Assembly: GCA_950022295.1 (NCBI GenBank)
Contig: OX465599.1
Span: 4,960,001 to 5,024,000 of the forward strand
Direction of reading: 5' to 3'
Length of the DNA: 64,000 bases
DNA from: Bromus sterilis
Taxonomy: Eukaryota > Streptophyta > Magnoliopsida > Poales > Poaceae
Shown: one piece after another, positions 23,801 to 35,800 of the stretch
How positions within the stretch are numbered: the stretch's first letter is position 1
Layout of the letters: each line of letters begins with the position of its first letter
Translations under genes and position numbers: made by a program
The notes under the pieces: model-generated
What the model saw: the letters and a program-made list of their open reading frames with translations, nothing else
The model's database searches: none
What the model was told of the DNA's origin: nothing

Positions 23801-26800
23801 AGCCCTGCAAAATCGTGTTGCAAAGTTCAGTTAAAATGCAAAAAAATCAGTTACAATACTGGAAACTTGCAAAGTTCAGTTACCTTTTGTTTGTCTGACA
23901 TAAAAGTCCACAATGATGTGTCATGGATTCCCAAATCACTCTTCAAACTATTCATAAACCAGTTCCAGCTTTCTGTGTCTTCAATGCCCACAACAGCACA
24001 TGCAAAAGGAAATATGCAATCATTTGGGTCAACTCCAACAGCAGTTAACAAAATTCCCCCACTGTTGGTCTTCAAGTGGCATCCATCCAGACAAATCACT
24101 GGTCTGCACCCTTCCATGAACCCCCTTTTGACTGCATCAAAGCTAAAATAGCACTGTTGAAACCTACCATGATCATTGACACAAAGATAGAAAGTACTTC
24201 CTGGATTTGATCTTCTAAGTTCATTTGCAAAGTCCCACAGCTTGTTGTATTGTGCATCTTCATCCCCATATATTATTTTCTGAGCTAACTTCCTTGCTCT
24301 GCCAAGTTTTGATCTGGAGACCTTCATGCAAAAATCTTTCTGCACTAGCCTTCCTAAATTCTTTAAACTGATGTTCTCATCAGCTCTGACAGTCTCAATG
24401 TATTTCTCTGCAATGAACCTGTAACTGAAACCCCTGATTTTCCACTTCTTTGCACAAGTGTGCACATCAACTAGTCTCTTTATCATGAAGCACTTGCTTC
24501 TATTGTCATAAGAAGCCCACATGTACCAGGGGCAACCTTCCTCACACCTAGCAGCGAGTCTTTGTTGGTCATTTGTTGGCATGTGTATACACACCCTGTT
24601 TTTGCAGCTGTACTCTGTGATAGCCCTTCTCAGTAATTTAACAGTCAAACACTTGGCCTACTTTGAAAGTTGGATTTAACATGTCCTCTGGTGCAAATGT
24701 TTTGAACTTCAACCTCAATTCCTCATCATCAGATTCAGGTAACTGCAGGTCCTCTTGTTCTGAATCCTCATTGGGCTCTGCAACTTTCTTCCCTTTCAAA
24801 TCATGTGCACCTGCAACTGAATCATCATATAAATCATCATCATCCTCTGATATATGCTGGTCACTGTCCTCAAATTCTGGAATATAGTCCTCATCATATG
24901 ATTCTGAATCTGTGTCATGCTCATCTAATGGAGGCCTCCTTTTCAGATTTTTAGCCCTATATGCAATGCTGCTGGAGGTAGGCAACTCTGGCTTAATTGA
25001 ACTGATGATGATAGGTGGCAGCTGAGAACTAGGCAACCAAACTACATCATCATCAACCTGACATGATTCCTGGCTCTGTTCAATGTTGTTGCTACTATCA
25101 ACATAAAAGCACAATAACTTGTTTCCAAGTGCTACTGCACATGACATGTTTTCTATGTCTTTACCACTACTGATTTCTGACAAACCATTGTGCATCATCT
25201 CAAATCCAGGAAGACACCAGAAAACCTTTGCATTTGCAGAAATAGGTAAGCTCAATTGGCACAATATTTCAGCAACACTGCTCAACCACCAATACCCTCT
25301 GTCACAGTAATCAAACCATGCCATCTTTCCATTTATGTAAGACATGTTTGTGCCTTCTCCAATGAAAAACCCACCATAATTCACAGCCACAGTAAATAAG
25401 TCATCTAGATCAGCACCTACATTTGCATAAAAAATTGATTATAGCACTTAGCATATAAATTCAGATAGCACATAATTAAATATCTCACAGATTCAGTAGA
25501 ATATAAATTTTGTTTACTTCAATGGCAAGCTCACAAATTCAGTTATGCAATTACCTCACAAATTATGTGATAGAATACCTCACATATTTAGTAGCAGATT
25601 TAGTACCTCACAAATTCAGTAGCAAAGCTCAATCATTTGGTAAGAAAAGTCCAATTATTCAGATAAAACATGTCCACATCTTACTGTACACAAATTCAGT
25701 TAGCACAAACAGTGGCCATTCAGTTCGCAACAAAGAAACATAGCACAGCCTAACCCAACCTTTGTACATGCTTAGCATCCTACCTTCAAACCAGAGGCCT
25801 AATTCCCTCAAAAACCATACTTTTCTCACTATCCTTGAACACGGCCGGGGCAAACCACCTAAAACCCCATGCTTTCATCGCTACCCCTGACAGAACATAG
25901 CCTACAAGGATATACACGAGGAGCATACTTTCTGTACCTTCAAAGCAACACTTCTATGCAACACAGGGCCATATACAGGACGAGCAACATGAACATCATC
26001 ACGACGAGCGGCGGCGCCGGGGAGGGGTGGCGATCACTCACCGTAGACAGGGGGAGGCTCTCCATCAGGTCGCAGCCGCGGTGCCATGATTCGATTCGAC
26101 GGCAAACTCAAAGACGTAGGCGCCGCCGCCGTCGTCGAGGGCGTGCGTCAGATCAGCGTCGCCTCCTCCTCTTTCCTTTCCTTTCCTCGTCTTTCCTTTC
26201 CTCTCCGCGGTTTCCAAGCATCGACGGACTCGAGGTGGGCTGTAGGGGTTTTCTGAACGTGGTAGTGTTTTTGCAATACGGCCATTCAGTCGTCACATTT
26301 CTATTACGCAGTCCCTCGAATGATGATGTGGTGACGTACATCGACTAAAACGGTGCCACGCAAGCAAAATACGAACGAAAACGTCCGCGGTGACCGTATT
26401 TGCGCACACGGAACAAGTTTATAAACCAAAACAGTATAGTTTATGAATTCAGTGACCTTTTAGCACGCATCGAACAAGTTAAATGATGGTTGATGAATTT
26501 TACTCATTAAAAAATCTAACTCGCAATCTTCCCCACCCTCCCTCTTTCTTTTAGTAAGTTGATTCCTTTATGTCAGCGTCACAATTTTAGGATTTTTAGT
26601 TCATGCATGGAATGCCGATTAATTTCTTCTTATGCCGATTAAAATTGATGGAATTCGATGTAAGAAATAAAAGTGGGACTATTTAATTGTGCATACCCTC
26701 ACGTGTCCTTTTTTTAGGTTGACGTGTCCCTTTTTCTAGTATGTATCCTCCATTCTTAAATATAAGCTTTTTAAAAGATGGCACTATGAACTACATACAA

Positions 26801-29800
26801 ATGTATATAAATATATTTTAGAGTGTAAATTCACTCTTTTTGTTCCGTATATAGCTTTCCACTTGTGTCGGCGCTTATCCTCATTATCATCCCCGTCGAT
26901 GGTGCCTGCGATATACACGTGATCTCAACATGTTCAAATGTTATCAAGCTCGGTCGTTGCACAACACACCTATTATTGAACCACACCAGAAGGGGTATAG
27001 TTAAAACTTTGCAGACTAACCCCGTCGAGCTGGACGTTGTGTGTCCCCCCCCCCTCATTGCATATGCATGACTACATAATTTGCATAGATATTAGAGAAT
27101 GTATTGAATTACACTATCCAAAAAATGTGGCAAGCTAATATGACATGGGGAATTTGAAGCATTTTTTAGAAAAAAAGTTATGGTAAAATTGAAAAAACCT
27201 GATACGATGCACATGAGGTGGAAATGTCTGAAAAAAGAAACATAAGATGGAATCCTACATATTGTTACTTGTTAGTGCATCTAAACTATTTATTCCTCCA
27301 TTTTAATGCATGGATAATATATTTTTCTTTTCTATCCAACCTAAAATAATTTTATGGGTAAGAAATATAAAGATAGTCCAAGCTAAATAGAGATGAAAAA
27401 AAGGTAAAGACGTGTCTCATGATATTAGTACTCGGTCATTGTCTAATAAGTATTCGGTAGATTTTCAACGCAGCTAACATGATAATAAAGATGTCATTTC
27501 GTAACCCCGTCGAGATGGACGTTGAGTGTCGTCCTATGCGAGCTACATCCTACATCGAGTGCATATGCACGACTAAAACAAAAAAAAGTTCTTCATTTTA
27601 TGTTTCTATATATACGGATCCGTGCAGCATTTCCAAGATAGTTTTTCAACCGCAGCCGACGTGATAATTAAAATTTCATTTTGCAAAAATGATGAATATG
27701 TACCACCTCATTTTTCAATAGTACTAACACATCAACAGGGGTGTGAAGAATTAATTGTATTGCATACTCATGGAAATTAACCATGTACTATGCAAGAAAT
27801 CTCCTCTCTCATTGATGCCAGCCAATAGTGTTTATTTTTATTGAATTTATTTCATTCCGAGGCAGCGCCAAATTGATTGGCAATGTGTTTTTAAATTTCT
27901 TCCTTTCTTCTCTCTTTTCCTTCATTGAATGCAGCCCACAAATGATGGTAAATTAGCGTCATCTTTTTGTTTTTTCCATCCTTTCATTCTCTTTTAGTTC
28001 CTTCCTTTCTTTCTTTTTCCTTCATTGAATGCAGCCCATAAATGATGATAAATTAGCGCCATCTTTATCGTTATTCAGCCCACAAAGCATGTTTAATCCA
28101 AATAATATTTATTTTATTTCCTTGCATTCAACAAATCACGGATGTTTTTAAATAGGTTGAGTTTAATAGAAAGTAGCGAGGTGGTATTATATTCAGTTTT
28201 GAAACGAAGGGTGTTATAGCAGAATCTTCAAAATTGCATTATGTTGGCCCAAGTAGGCTTAGTGGGCTACGGGCGTGGGCTTCTTTTGCACTCCACCACG
28301 TGGGCCATCAGCAGGTACGTACGTTGCCTAAAAGAAATCAGCGGCTAGGGGTGCAACGTACACAGGAAGGGAAATCAACGTATCGTGTTTCTTGTGTTGG
28401 AGTGCGTGTTGATATGTTAAAAAGAGAGGGGCTATTAGCAAAAATGCTAAAACAGACTAAGAAAACTACCTTCCTTTATTATTAGGTATAGAAGGACAAT
28501 GCCCGTGCGTTGCAACGGGAATATTTTTAATTTTATGATAAAATACCTATAATGTAGGTAAAATTAACTTTACATATCTTTAAAAGTCACAAAGGCATTT
28601 AAAATAATACAACAAATTAAAACGTGTGAACACTTTTTGTGAGTTTTTTTATGGGTAAACTTTTTTTGATTTAGCAACATGTAGGATTGTGGTTTATCGC
28701 AAAAAAAACAGGTAGGATTTTGGAATGAACGACTCCAAAAAATAAAATCATGTAATATTTTTATATGATATTTGGAGCTTTATTTTTAATAAAAATAAAG
28801 ATTGTTTCAAACAACGGGAGAAATTTTTAATCTTATGATAAAATGCCTATGGTGTATGTTAAATTAACTTTATATATTTTAAAAAAACACTAACACATTT
28901 AAATTAAGAAAAAATATTAAAACATGTGAACACTTTTTGTGAATATTTTTTGCGGGTACACTTTTTCTCGATTATATACATGTAGGATTTAGGAATGAAT
29001 TACACAAAAATTAAAATCTTGTGAACATTTCATTTGGGATATTTGGAGCAATATTTTTTAATAAAAATAAAGATTCCTTAAATAACGGAAGCAAATTTTA
29101 ATCTTATGATAAAATACCTATGATGTACGTAGAATTAACTTTATATATTTTAAAAAGGCGAAAACACGTTTAAAATAAGCCAAAAAATTAAACGTGTGAA
29201 TATTTTTTTTAGTTTTTATGCGGATACACTTTTTCCTAGGAATATATATATACTCCTATTTAAAAATAATAATAAGCTAGCTGAGTCGTCTAGGGTGGGC
29301 TATCAGTAAGTTTAGTATTTAAATTGAATTATAGGATCGGCGTTTATTTTTTAATTTGGATAAAATATGTGTGTGCACTGATGGGTAGACCTTCTCTTAT
29401 ATATAGCATGCGATTGGAGGCCCAGGAATTTGGGCCGCAACACATGGTGAGAGGCTCCAGGACTGTGGGCCGCAACGGGCAAAGGCCCAGGCTGGCAACC
29501 GATTTTTTCTTTATATTTACTGGAGTGCCAACACATGGTGAGGCTCCAGGACTGTGGGCCGCGAAGGGCAAAGGCCCAGACTGGCTAGCGATTTTTTTTC
29601 TTTATATTTACTAGACTGCGGGTTAATTAATAAAAATATGAGGGGTTTTTCTGCAAAAAAACCAAAACGAACTAAGAAAGCCACCTTCCTTTATTGTTAG
29701 GTATAGATAAAAATATGTTCTGTTTGATACTACGCGGTACCGTAAATTCATTTTAGGGGGAACTGTATACTATTTTTACATGATGCATTTTTAGAGGATC

Positions 29801-32800
29801 TACTAGAGATGCTCACAGGCGCCGGATGTGACGGGCTCCATGTGTATATTGGAGAAGATAAGCTCCATGTGTATATTTGATCTTTCTCATTATTGCCATA
29901 GATTGTTTATCTATTTTGTGGATTAAATATGCTAAATTGCTACTCCCTCTGATCCATATTAATGGACACACACTTAGTACAACTCTAATACAAAATTGTA
30001 CTAAGTGTGTGCTCATTAATATGGATCGGAGGTAGTAATATTTTCAACAGTAGGTAGGGTAGGGGAAAAGAAGGGTGAGAAGAAAGTTATTCATATCAAG
30101 CGTACTCGGGGTTTCATGCACGATAGACGACCTGTGACAGAGATATCTTTTCATAGGCTGATCAACTTGTACTGCAAAAACTCATGGACTTGAATAAATA
30201 GCATGTTATAACGCTTGAAATATTTTTTCCTGCTTTTGCAGAGAAACCTCGTGGAGATGACTGGCATGTACGCTACCAAATGATTAGAGGGATTTGTGAA
30301 GGGTTGCACTATCTCCATGGAAACAACATTACTCATTTGGATTTGAAGCCTGAAAATATTATGTTGGATGCTCACATGGAGCCAAAAGTTACCGATTTCG
30401 GGTTGTCAAGATGCTTAGATCAAGGACAATCCAAAATTATAACTCAAAAAATAGTTGGAACACTGTAAGTCAAGATCGCCTCTTGATATATGTCTGCTCA
30501 AAGTTTATTTTAAGCAATGATACTTTAAATTAACAATTACATTACCAATGCAGGCGATATATTGCACCGGAAATCATAGACAAAAGAGAACTATCATATA
30601 AGTCGGACATATATGCTTTAGGCATTATTATCGTAGAACTATTAACGGGGATCGACAGGATAAATCTTGAAAATGTAAGGAGACCTTAACTTGTTAAGTT
30701 GACTTTGCTGAATTATGTCAAAATTTACACATTCCATCCGAAAATAGGCTTTCGCCCTGCTTTACAGATAAATCAATGACCACAACAACATCTACGAGTA
30801 CCACGCAAATCCATGATCCGGCTAGGGCAACAACACATAATGCCCAAGAAAGCGAGAAAACACCAAAAATTTACATGAATTTTGGGACTGTCTGTTTTAC
30901 ATTCGACTGAAATTCAATTCGCTTTCAGTCATATTTTTCGTCCATCCAGAGTTTGACAACTGTCACCTGTCCTCCGCTAAGTTTCCTTCCTGTCCTCTGT
31001 TTGTCGCTGTTGTTGTCCCACCTTTCCTCTCTTCCTTTTAAACTGGCCCACAAGAAATCAGAAGAACAACAAAAAGAAAGTAAAAGGATCCTCGGTTTAT
31101 ACTACAGCCCAAAAAGAACTAGAGCTGAAAATTACATAGAACATAAAGCCTAGAGAAATTCATGGATGTGCAGGTCAGAAATCCTCTCCTGCCAATCCTC
31201 TCTGCAGTCACTAAGAACTTCTACCTCCTGTGAGCAACAGCTCCTTCTCCTACTTCTCAGCATATGCACGGAACATGGGGAGAACTAGCTGAACCTTTGG
31301 AAGAAACATGAGGGGAAGTAGCTGAACCTTTGGAAGAAACATAGAGGGGATTAGCTGTAAGGGGGTGGGGCCGTGGGGGGCTGCAAATTTTAGAAGTGAT
31401 CACAATTAGCAATTACAATGAACTTTTACAGTGCATTTGCAGTAGACTTACACTGTAATTTTAGAAGAAAAAACAGTAATTACTGTGTAAAAATGGTAAT
31501 TATTGTAGAATTACTATTACAGTGTAAAAATAGTAATCAAGTTGTAGTGCAAATTATATTAGCAGTGATCACAATTAGCAATTACAGTGAGTTTTTACAG
31601 TGCATTGAAGTAGATTTACATTGCATTTGCAGTTGACTTAAACTGTAAATTTAGAAGAAAAAACAATAATTACAGTGTAAAAACAGTAATCAAGTTGAAG
31701 TGCAAATTACTATTAGCAGTGTTCACAATTAGCAATTACAGTGAGTTTTTACAGTGCATTGAAGTAGATTTACGGTGCATTTGCAGTAGATTTACAGTAA
31801 CAAAAATATATACTGAAATTACTATTATCAAGTTGCCGAAACTACTAGATAAGTAGAAATTCCTGTGCACAACAAAGTTTCAGGCACAAACGTAGATTCA
31901 GTATATATTGATAGCATGAATGGATGCAACACTACCCAACAAAGACATTGTGATTTACAGTCTAATTACCACTGTAATTTTACTGAAATTACACTGTAAT
32001 TGAACTGACTGTAAATACAGTAAATATTCTAGTAAAAATTGCATTGTGATTACCCATGGAAATTACACTGTAACAACATTGTAAATTATAGAGAAATTGC
32101 ACTGTAATTACAGTAAAATAGTAGTGTGATTTACAGTGTAATTACTATAAAAATTACACTGTAATTACACTATGATTACAAGTACATTGTAAGAACACTA
32201 TAATTAAAATACAATTACTCTGTAATTTCAGAGGAAATTACACTGTAATTAACATAAAGTTACAATCTTGAAGCTGCTGTAAACTTAGATGCAACACTAC
32301 CCAAAACATAGAAAAAAAAGTTATAAAATGGATACAAATAGTGCCCAACAAAGACAAACCACAAAGAAAAGGTTCTAAAATGCTTGCAGACCCAACATAG
32401 GCAAACCCCAAAAAATACTTTAGTTGCATTGAAAACTTCTTTGTGATCTAGTGTAATTAACCTAAAAATACGCTGAAATTAGCACTATAATAACCTAACA
32501 TTGTAATTGCAGTGACAGTAAACTAAAAATTAAAGAAGTAACAAAAAAAATTGCAGTGTAGTTGCCTCTGGAAATCGCACTAAAATTACAGTGTTAATAC
32601 TCTGTGATTTCAGAGAAAATTACACTGTAACTAAATGAAATTACACTTATGAAGTTTCTGTAACTTAGATGCAACTACTACCTAAAAACGCACACCCCTG
32701 CATCTAACAACAAAAAAGTCAGCAGAATCAAACGCCCAGGCTAGCAGAAAGAAAATCAACAGGGGAATCGGATCCACCACTACATCCATGCACCTACCAC

Positions 32801-35800
32801 TGTAACTGCAAAAAAAATCGCCAGGAAAATCCACCTCTACGACTACGCCTACACCTACATCGACATCAAACAAAGAAACAAATCAAACGACAAGATCTAG
32901 AAGACATTGAACAGGGAAAGGGAACAGAACAGGATAACCAACTAAAACCACACGACATTGAAGCGGAAATTAAGCGGAAGAAGAGTAGGGAGACGAGATC
33001 GGAATAACCATGGATGATGAGGAAATCACCAAGAATCGTTTCCCTCTGTCAGCTCTCTCGCCAAGAAATGGGAAATGAAAAGAATCAAGAGAGCTAGGGG
33101 ATGGGCGGTAACGGGCTGGCTAGGAAACGGAAGCGCGCTCGGTAACTGACAAAAATAAAACGCCCAAAAAATCCAGCTCCCAGCGGGGATCTCAGCACGG
33201 GATCAAACGACCAAAAATTTGAATGAAAACCAATTGTAATTTACTCAACTGTAAATTAGTCCAGCTACACTGAAATTACTGTCTCAATAGGAAGAATTAC
33301 ACTTAAACCAAGAATACACTCGAACTCAGAGGGTTCGAGGTCCATTTACTTGGACCAATAAAAAAAATCCTTTTACAGATGACTAAAAAATCCAAAGTTA
33401 CACTGAAACAAAAGGGAAATTTCCTGTGCAAATACCAAATATTACACTGTAAATTACAATGTCAAAATTACACTCTAAATTACACTTGAAAAATTACAAT
33501 GTCAAAATTGCACTGTAAATAAGAAAAATTAGAATGTGAATATTAGGATTGATTACACTGTAAATAACAAAGATTACAGAGTAAGAAAAATAAATATTAC
33601 AGTGTAAATACCAAAATGACTAGTAAGTAATTACAACATAAGCAATTACACTGCACATGTAGACAAATTACATATCCGATTTACCAATATTCAGTTAACA
33701 ACACATTATCAATGGAGTCTCCAACAATTATATCAATAATTACATATCCGATTTTCCTTGTGGATGAACGTTCCGACACTGAAATTTTGGTTTTTACAAC
33801 AAAAACAACTAAGAAGAACCCCAAAAATAACTCTAGAAAAGGCACACACAATCTAAAATGCCACTAAACATCCCTAATAACAGAACAAACTTAGAACAGG
33901 GTGAACTACATATACTATATTAGAGCACGGGAACAGGTAGAACTCAAATCAACATAGACCCCAAACACTAAGCATCCAAAAAATAGAGTAGTGAGATCTG
34001 AGCACATCAATGGAGATGAAACCAGGGCCGGGGCAGAGGATGGCGGAGATATGGAAATAGATTAACCTGCAACCGGACGTTGAGATGAAACCCTAGAGAA
34101 AATAACATAATCCTTACCACGCAAACACTAAGCATCCACAAATTAGAGCAGGGGAACACCTAGATCAGAGCGCAGAAATGAAAACGAATCGAGAGACGGG
34201 GCAGAGGATGGGGAAGAGATGGAACTAGATTTACCTGCATCCACACGCTGGGGAGAAGACCAGCGGCGAGCACGAAGAGCGCTCAAGCGAGCGGCGAGGT
34301 CCAGCTCGAGGTGGCCATCGGAATCGCCTTGGGAGCTGCCACCGCCCTCTTCGCAAAGAAAACAACGAGACAGAAATGAAAGTCGGGAAGAGAGGAAAAA
34401 AATAAAAACCAAAGCGATACAGTGCCGAGGCAGGGAAAAAAAAGGAGTAAACACGGATCTTGACACACAGATCGGACGCTTCAGAAAACGAATGAAAACC
34501 AATTGATTTCATCCGGTTGAAAATTAGCAAAACCGAATTTAAAACATACTCCTTAGTTTTGATCTTATGATAACTTTGACCTTATTTTACAATTTCCCCA
34601 AAACTATCAACATAGATCCACTTATTAGGATTACGTGGAAGATATCTAGGAAGAAACCTCGGTGCGTATATGTTAGAGGTTTACTAAATTATGGCAAAAT
34701 TTCTCAAATTCTATTTCCAATCATGTAAAATTTCAATGCACGCACGGAAAACCACAGTGCAGTACATGTGCCCGATGAATGTTGGTCCTAGTTGACTACC
34801 CAGTCAGCTTCAGTGTGGGCCTAACATATGGGTCTAGCTTGTCATATATAAGTGATGGTAGCCACAAGTCTTGCTAGCTAGTGTTTCGTTTACCTGATGG
34901 AGATGGAAATCCTAGTGTGGGATCAGTGAATGTAGTTTCTAGTAGTGTCTTGTTGCATTTCTCGGACTAGCTAAAATAACGCTATGTGTCATGTAAGAAA
35001 ATAAAAATAACAGTAGTGGTTAAGCGAATCATACATGGCGCACAAAATGTCTGCAATATGGATGTTGGGTATTTTCTTTTATCTCTGAGCATATATGGGT
35101 GAATGTTGCCATCATTAGTCATTATGGCATGCTTTAAACTTAATTTGCAGTGGGATGCACGGTTAGACATGGACTGTCCACGAGTGAGGATGTGCACCGA
35201 AATTGCTCGAAATTGTATGGAGCGTGACAAACATAGCAGGCCCATGATACAGGAGGTAATTCGTGACCTCGACGAGCTGCAGAACACAGTTCCACACTCT
35301 TCCATAAACCAGGTAAGTAAGATTGATTAAAGGTTTATTCCTTCCGATTCATAATAATAAGTACTATCGCTCGTCTAATATAAAGTTTGTATTAACTTAA
35401 TACAAAATAAGCGACATTTATTATAGATTATTTTATTTGTAAGAGTTGGTTTGTGCACGCATGCATGCCATGCCTGGTTGCATTCTCTCAACCACTCTTT
35501 GGTACATGCAGGTTGCCTTCACTGTGTTCCCTGGGACTGAGCTGGTGGATGTGTACCCCCGGGAGCTCAGGTTCCCCTTCGTGCCAAACCATGAGATGCA
35601 TTGCCAATTGAGCGTGACCAACAAGACAGATTGTTTTGGCTTCTGGGCGATTACACCGGGAGATATGGATAGGTACAAGAAAACGTCCAACCGTCTTATC
35701 CTGCCAATGTCCACTATTGTTATCACATTGCATAGGGACGCGCAAGAAGAGCTTCCCTCAGGCATGAACAGGTACGAGATACTGGTGTTAATCACAGGGT

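Larger units (their letters stand above)
20330..26505 (-). mobile_element. complete Mutator-like element (MULE) with ~220-bp TIRs
   Basis: The ends GAGTAAAATTCATCAACCAT (left) and its inverted complement (right) open inverted repeats of about 220 bp (20330-20549 and 26286-26505). They are bracketed by a perfect 9-bp target duplication ATTAAAAAA (20321-20329 and 26506-26514). Inside is a mudrA-type transposase gene in minus orientation. The 1.5-kb left arm beyond it may hold remnants of a second small gene. The close match between the TIRs suggests recent activity. Confidence 0.95.
6510..28491 (-). mobile_element. candidate Helitron (minus strand) hosting nested elements
   Basis: Read on the minus strand, the right edge starts TCTATACCTAATAATAAAGG (28491 downward). 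The left edge ends with a GC hairpin-like CCCACGGGC, then a short spacer, then CTAG at 6510-6513 with A at 6509. TC...CTRR ends with a subterminal hairpin and insertion between A and T are the Helitron signature. No Rep/helicase is present. The LINE-like element, the Athila-like copies and the MULE would all be nested inside. The pairing of these particular ends is inference, because the base right of 28491 is A rather than T. Confidence 0.4.
28492..29706 (-). mobile_element. candidate small Helitron (minus strand)
   Basis: The right edge reads TCTATACCTAACAATAAAGG on the minus strand (29706 downward, followed by T on the plus strand). The left edge carries the CCCGT..ACGGG hairpin-like motif (plus strand GCCCGTGCGTTGCAACGGG at 28501-28519). 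It has the same terminal families as the neighbouring candidate but no coding capacity. The interior consists mostly of internal repeats. Confidence 0.45.

Noticed and set aside
28501..28519. CCCGTGCGTTGCAACGGG considered as a CRISPR-like or regulatory palindrome
   Set aside because: It is the recurrent GC hairpin of grass Helitron-like ends. No spacer array exists, and the genome is eukaryotic.
34219..34530. Overlapping ~100-codon frames on both strands
   Set aside because: They fall in a tandem-repeated GC-rich tail within an intron, with no family similarity and no consistent splice context.
35341..35420. Possible MITE before the MSP exon
   Set aside because: TTCCGATTCATAATAATAAG resembles a MITE arm, but the matching right end with the CTCCCT terminus is not found.
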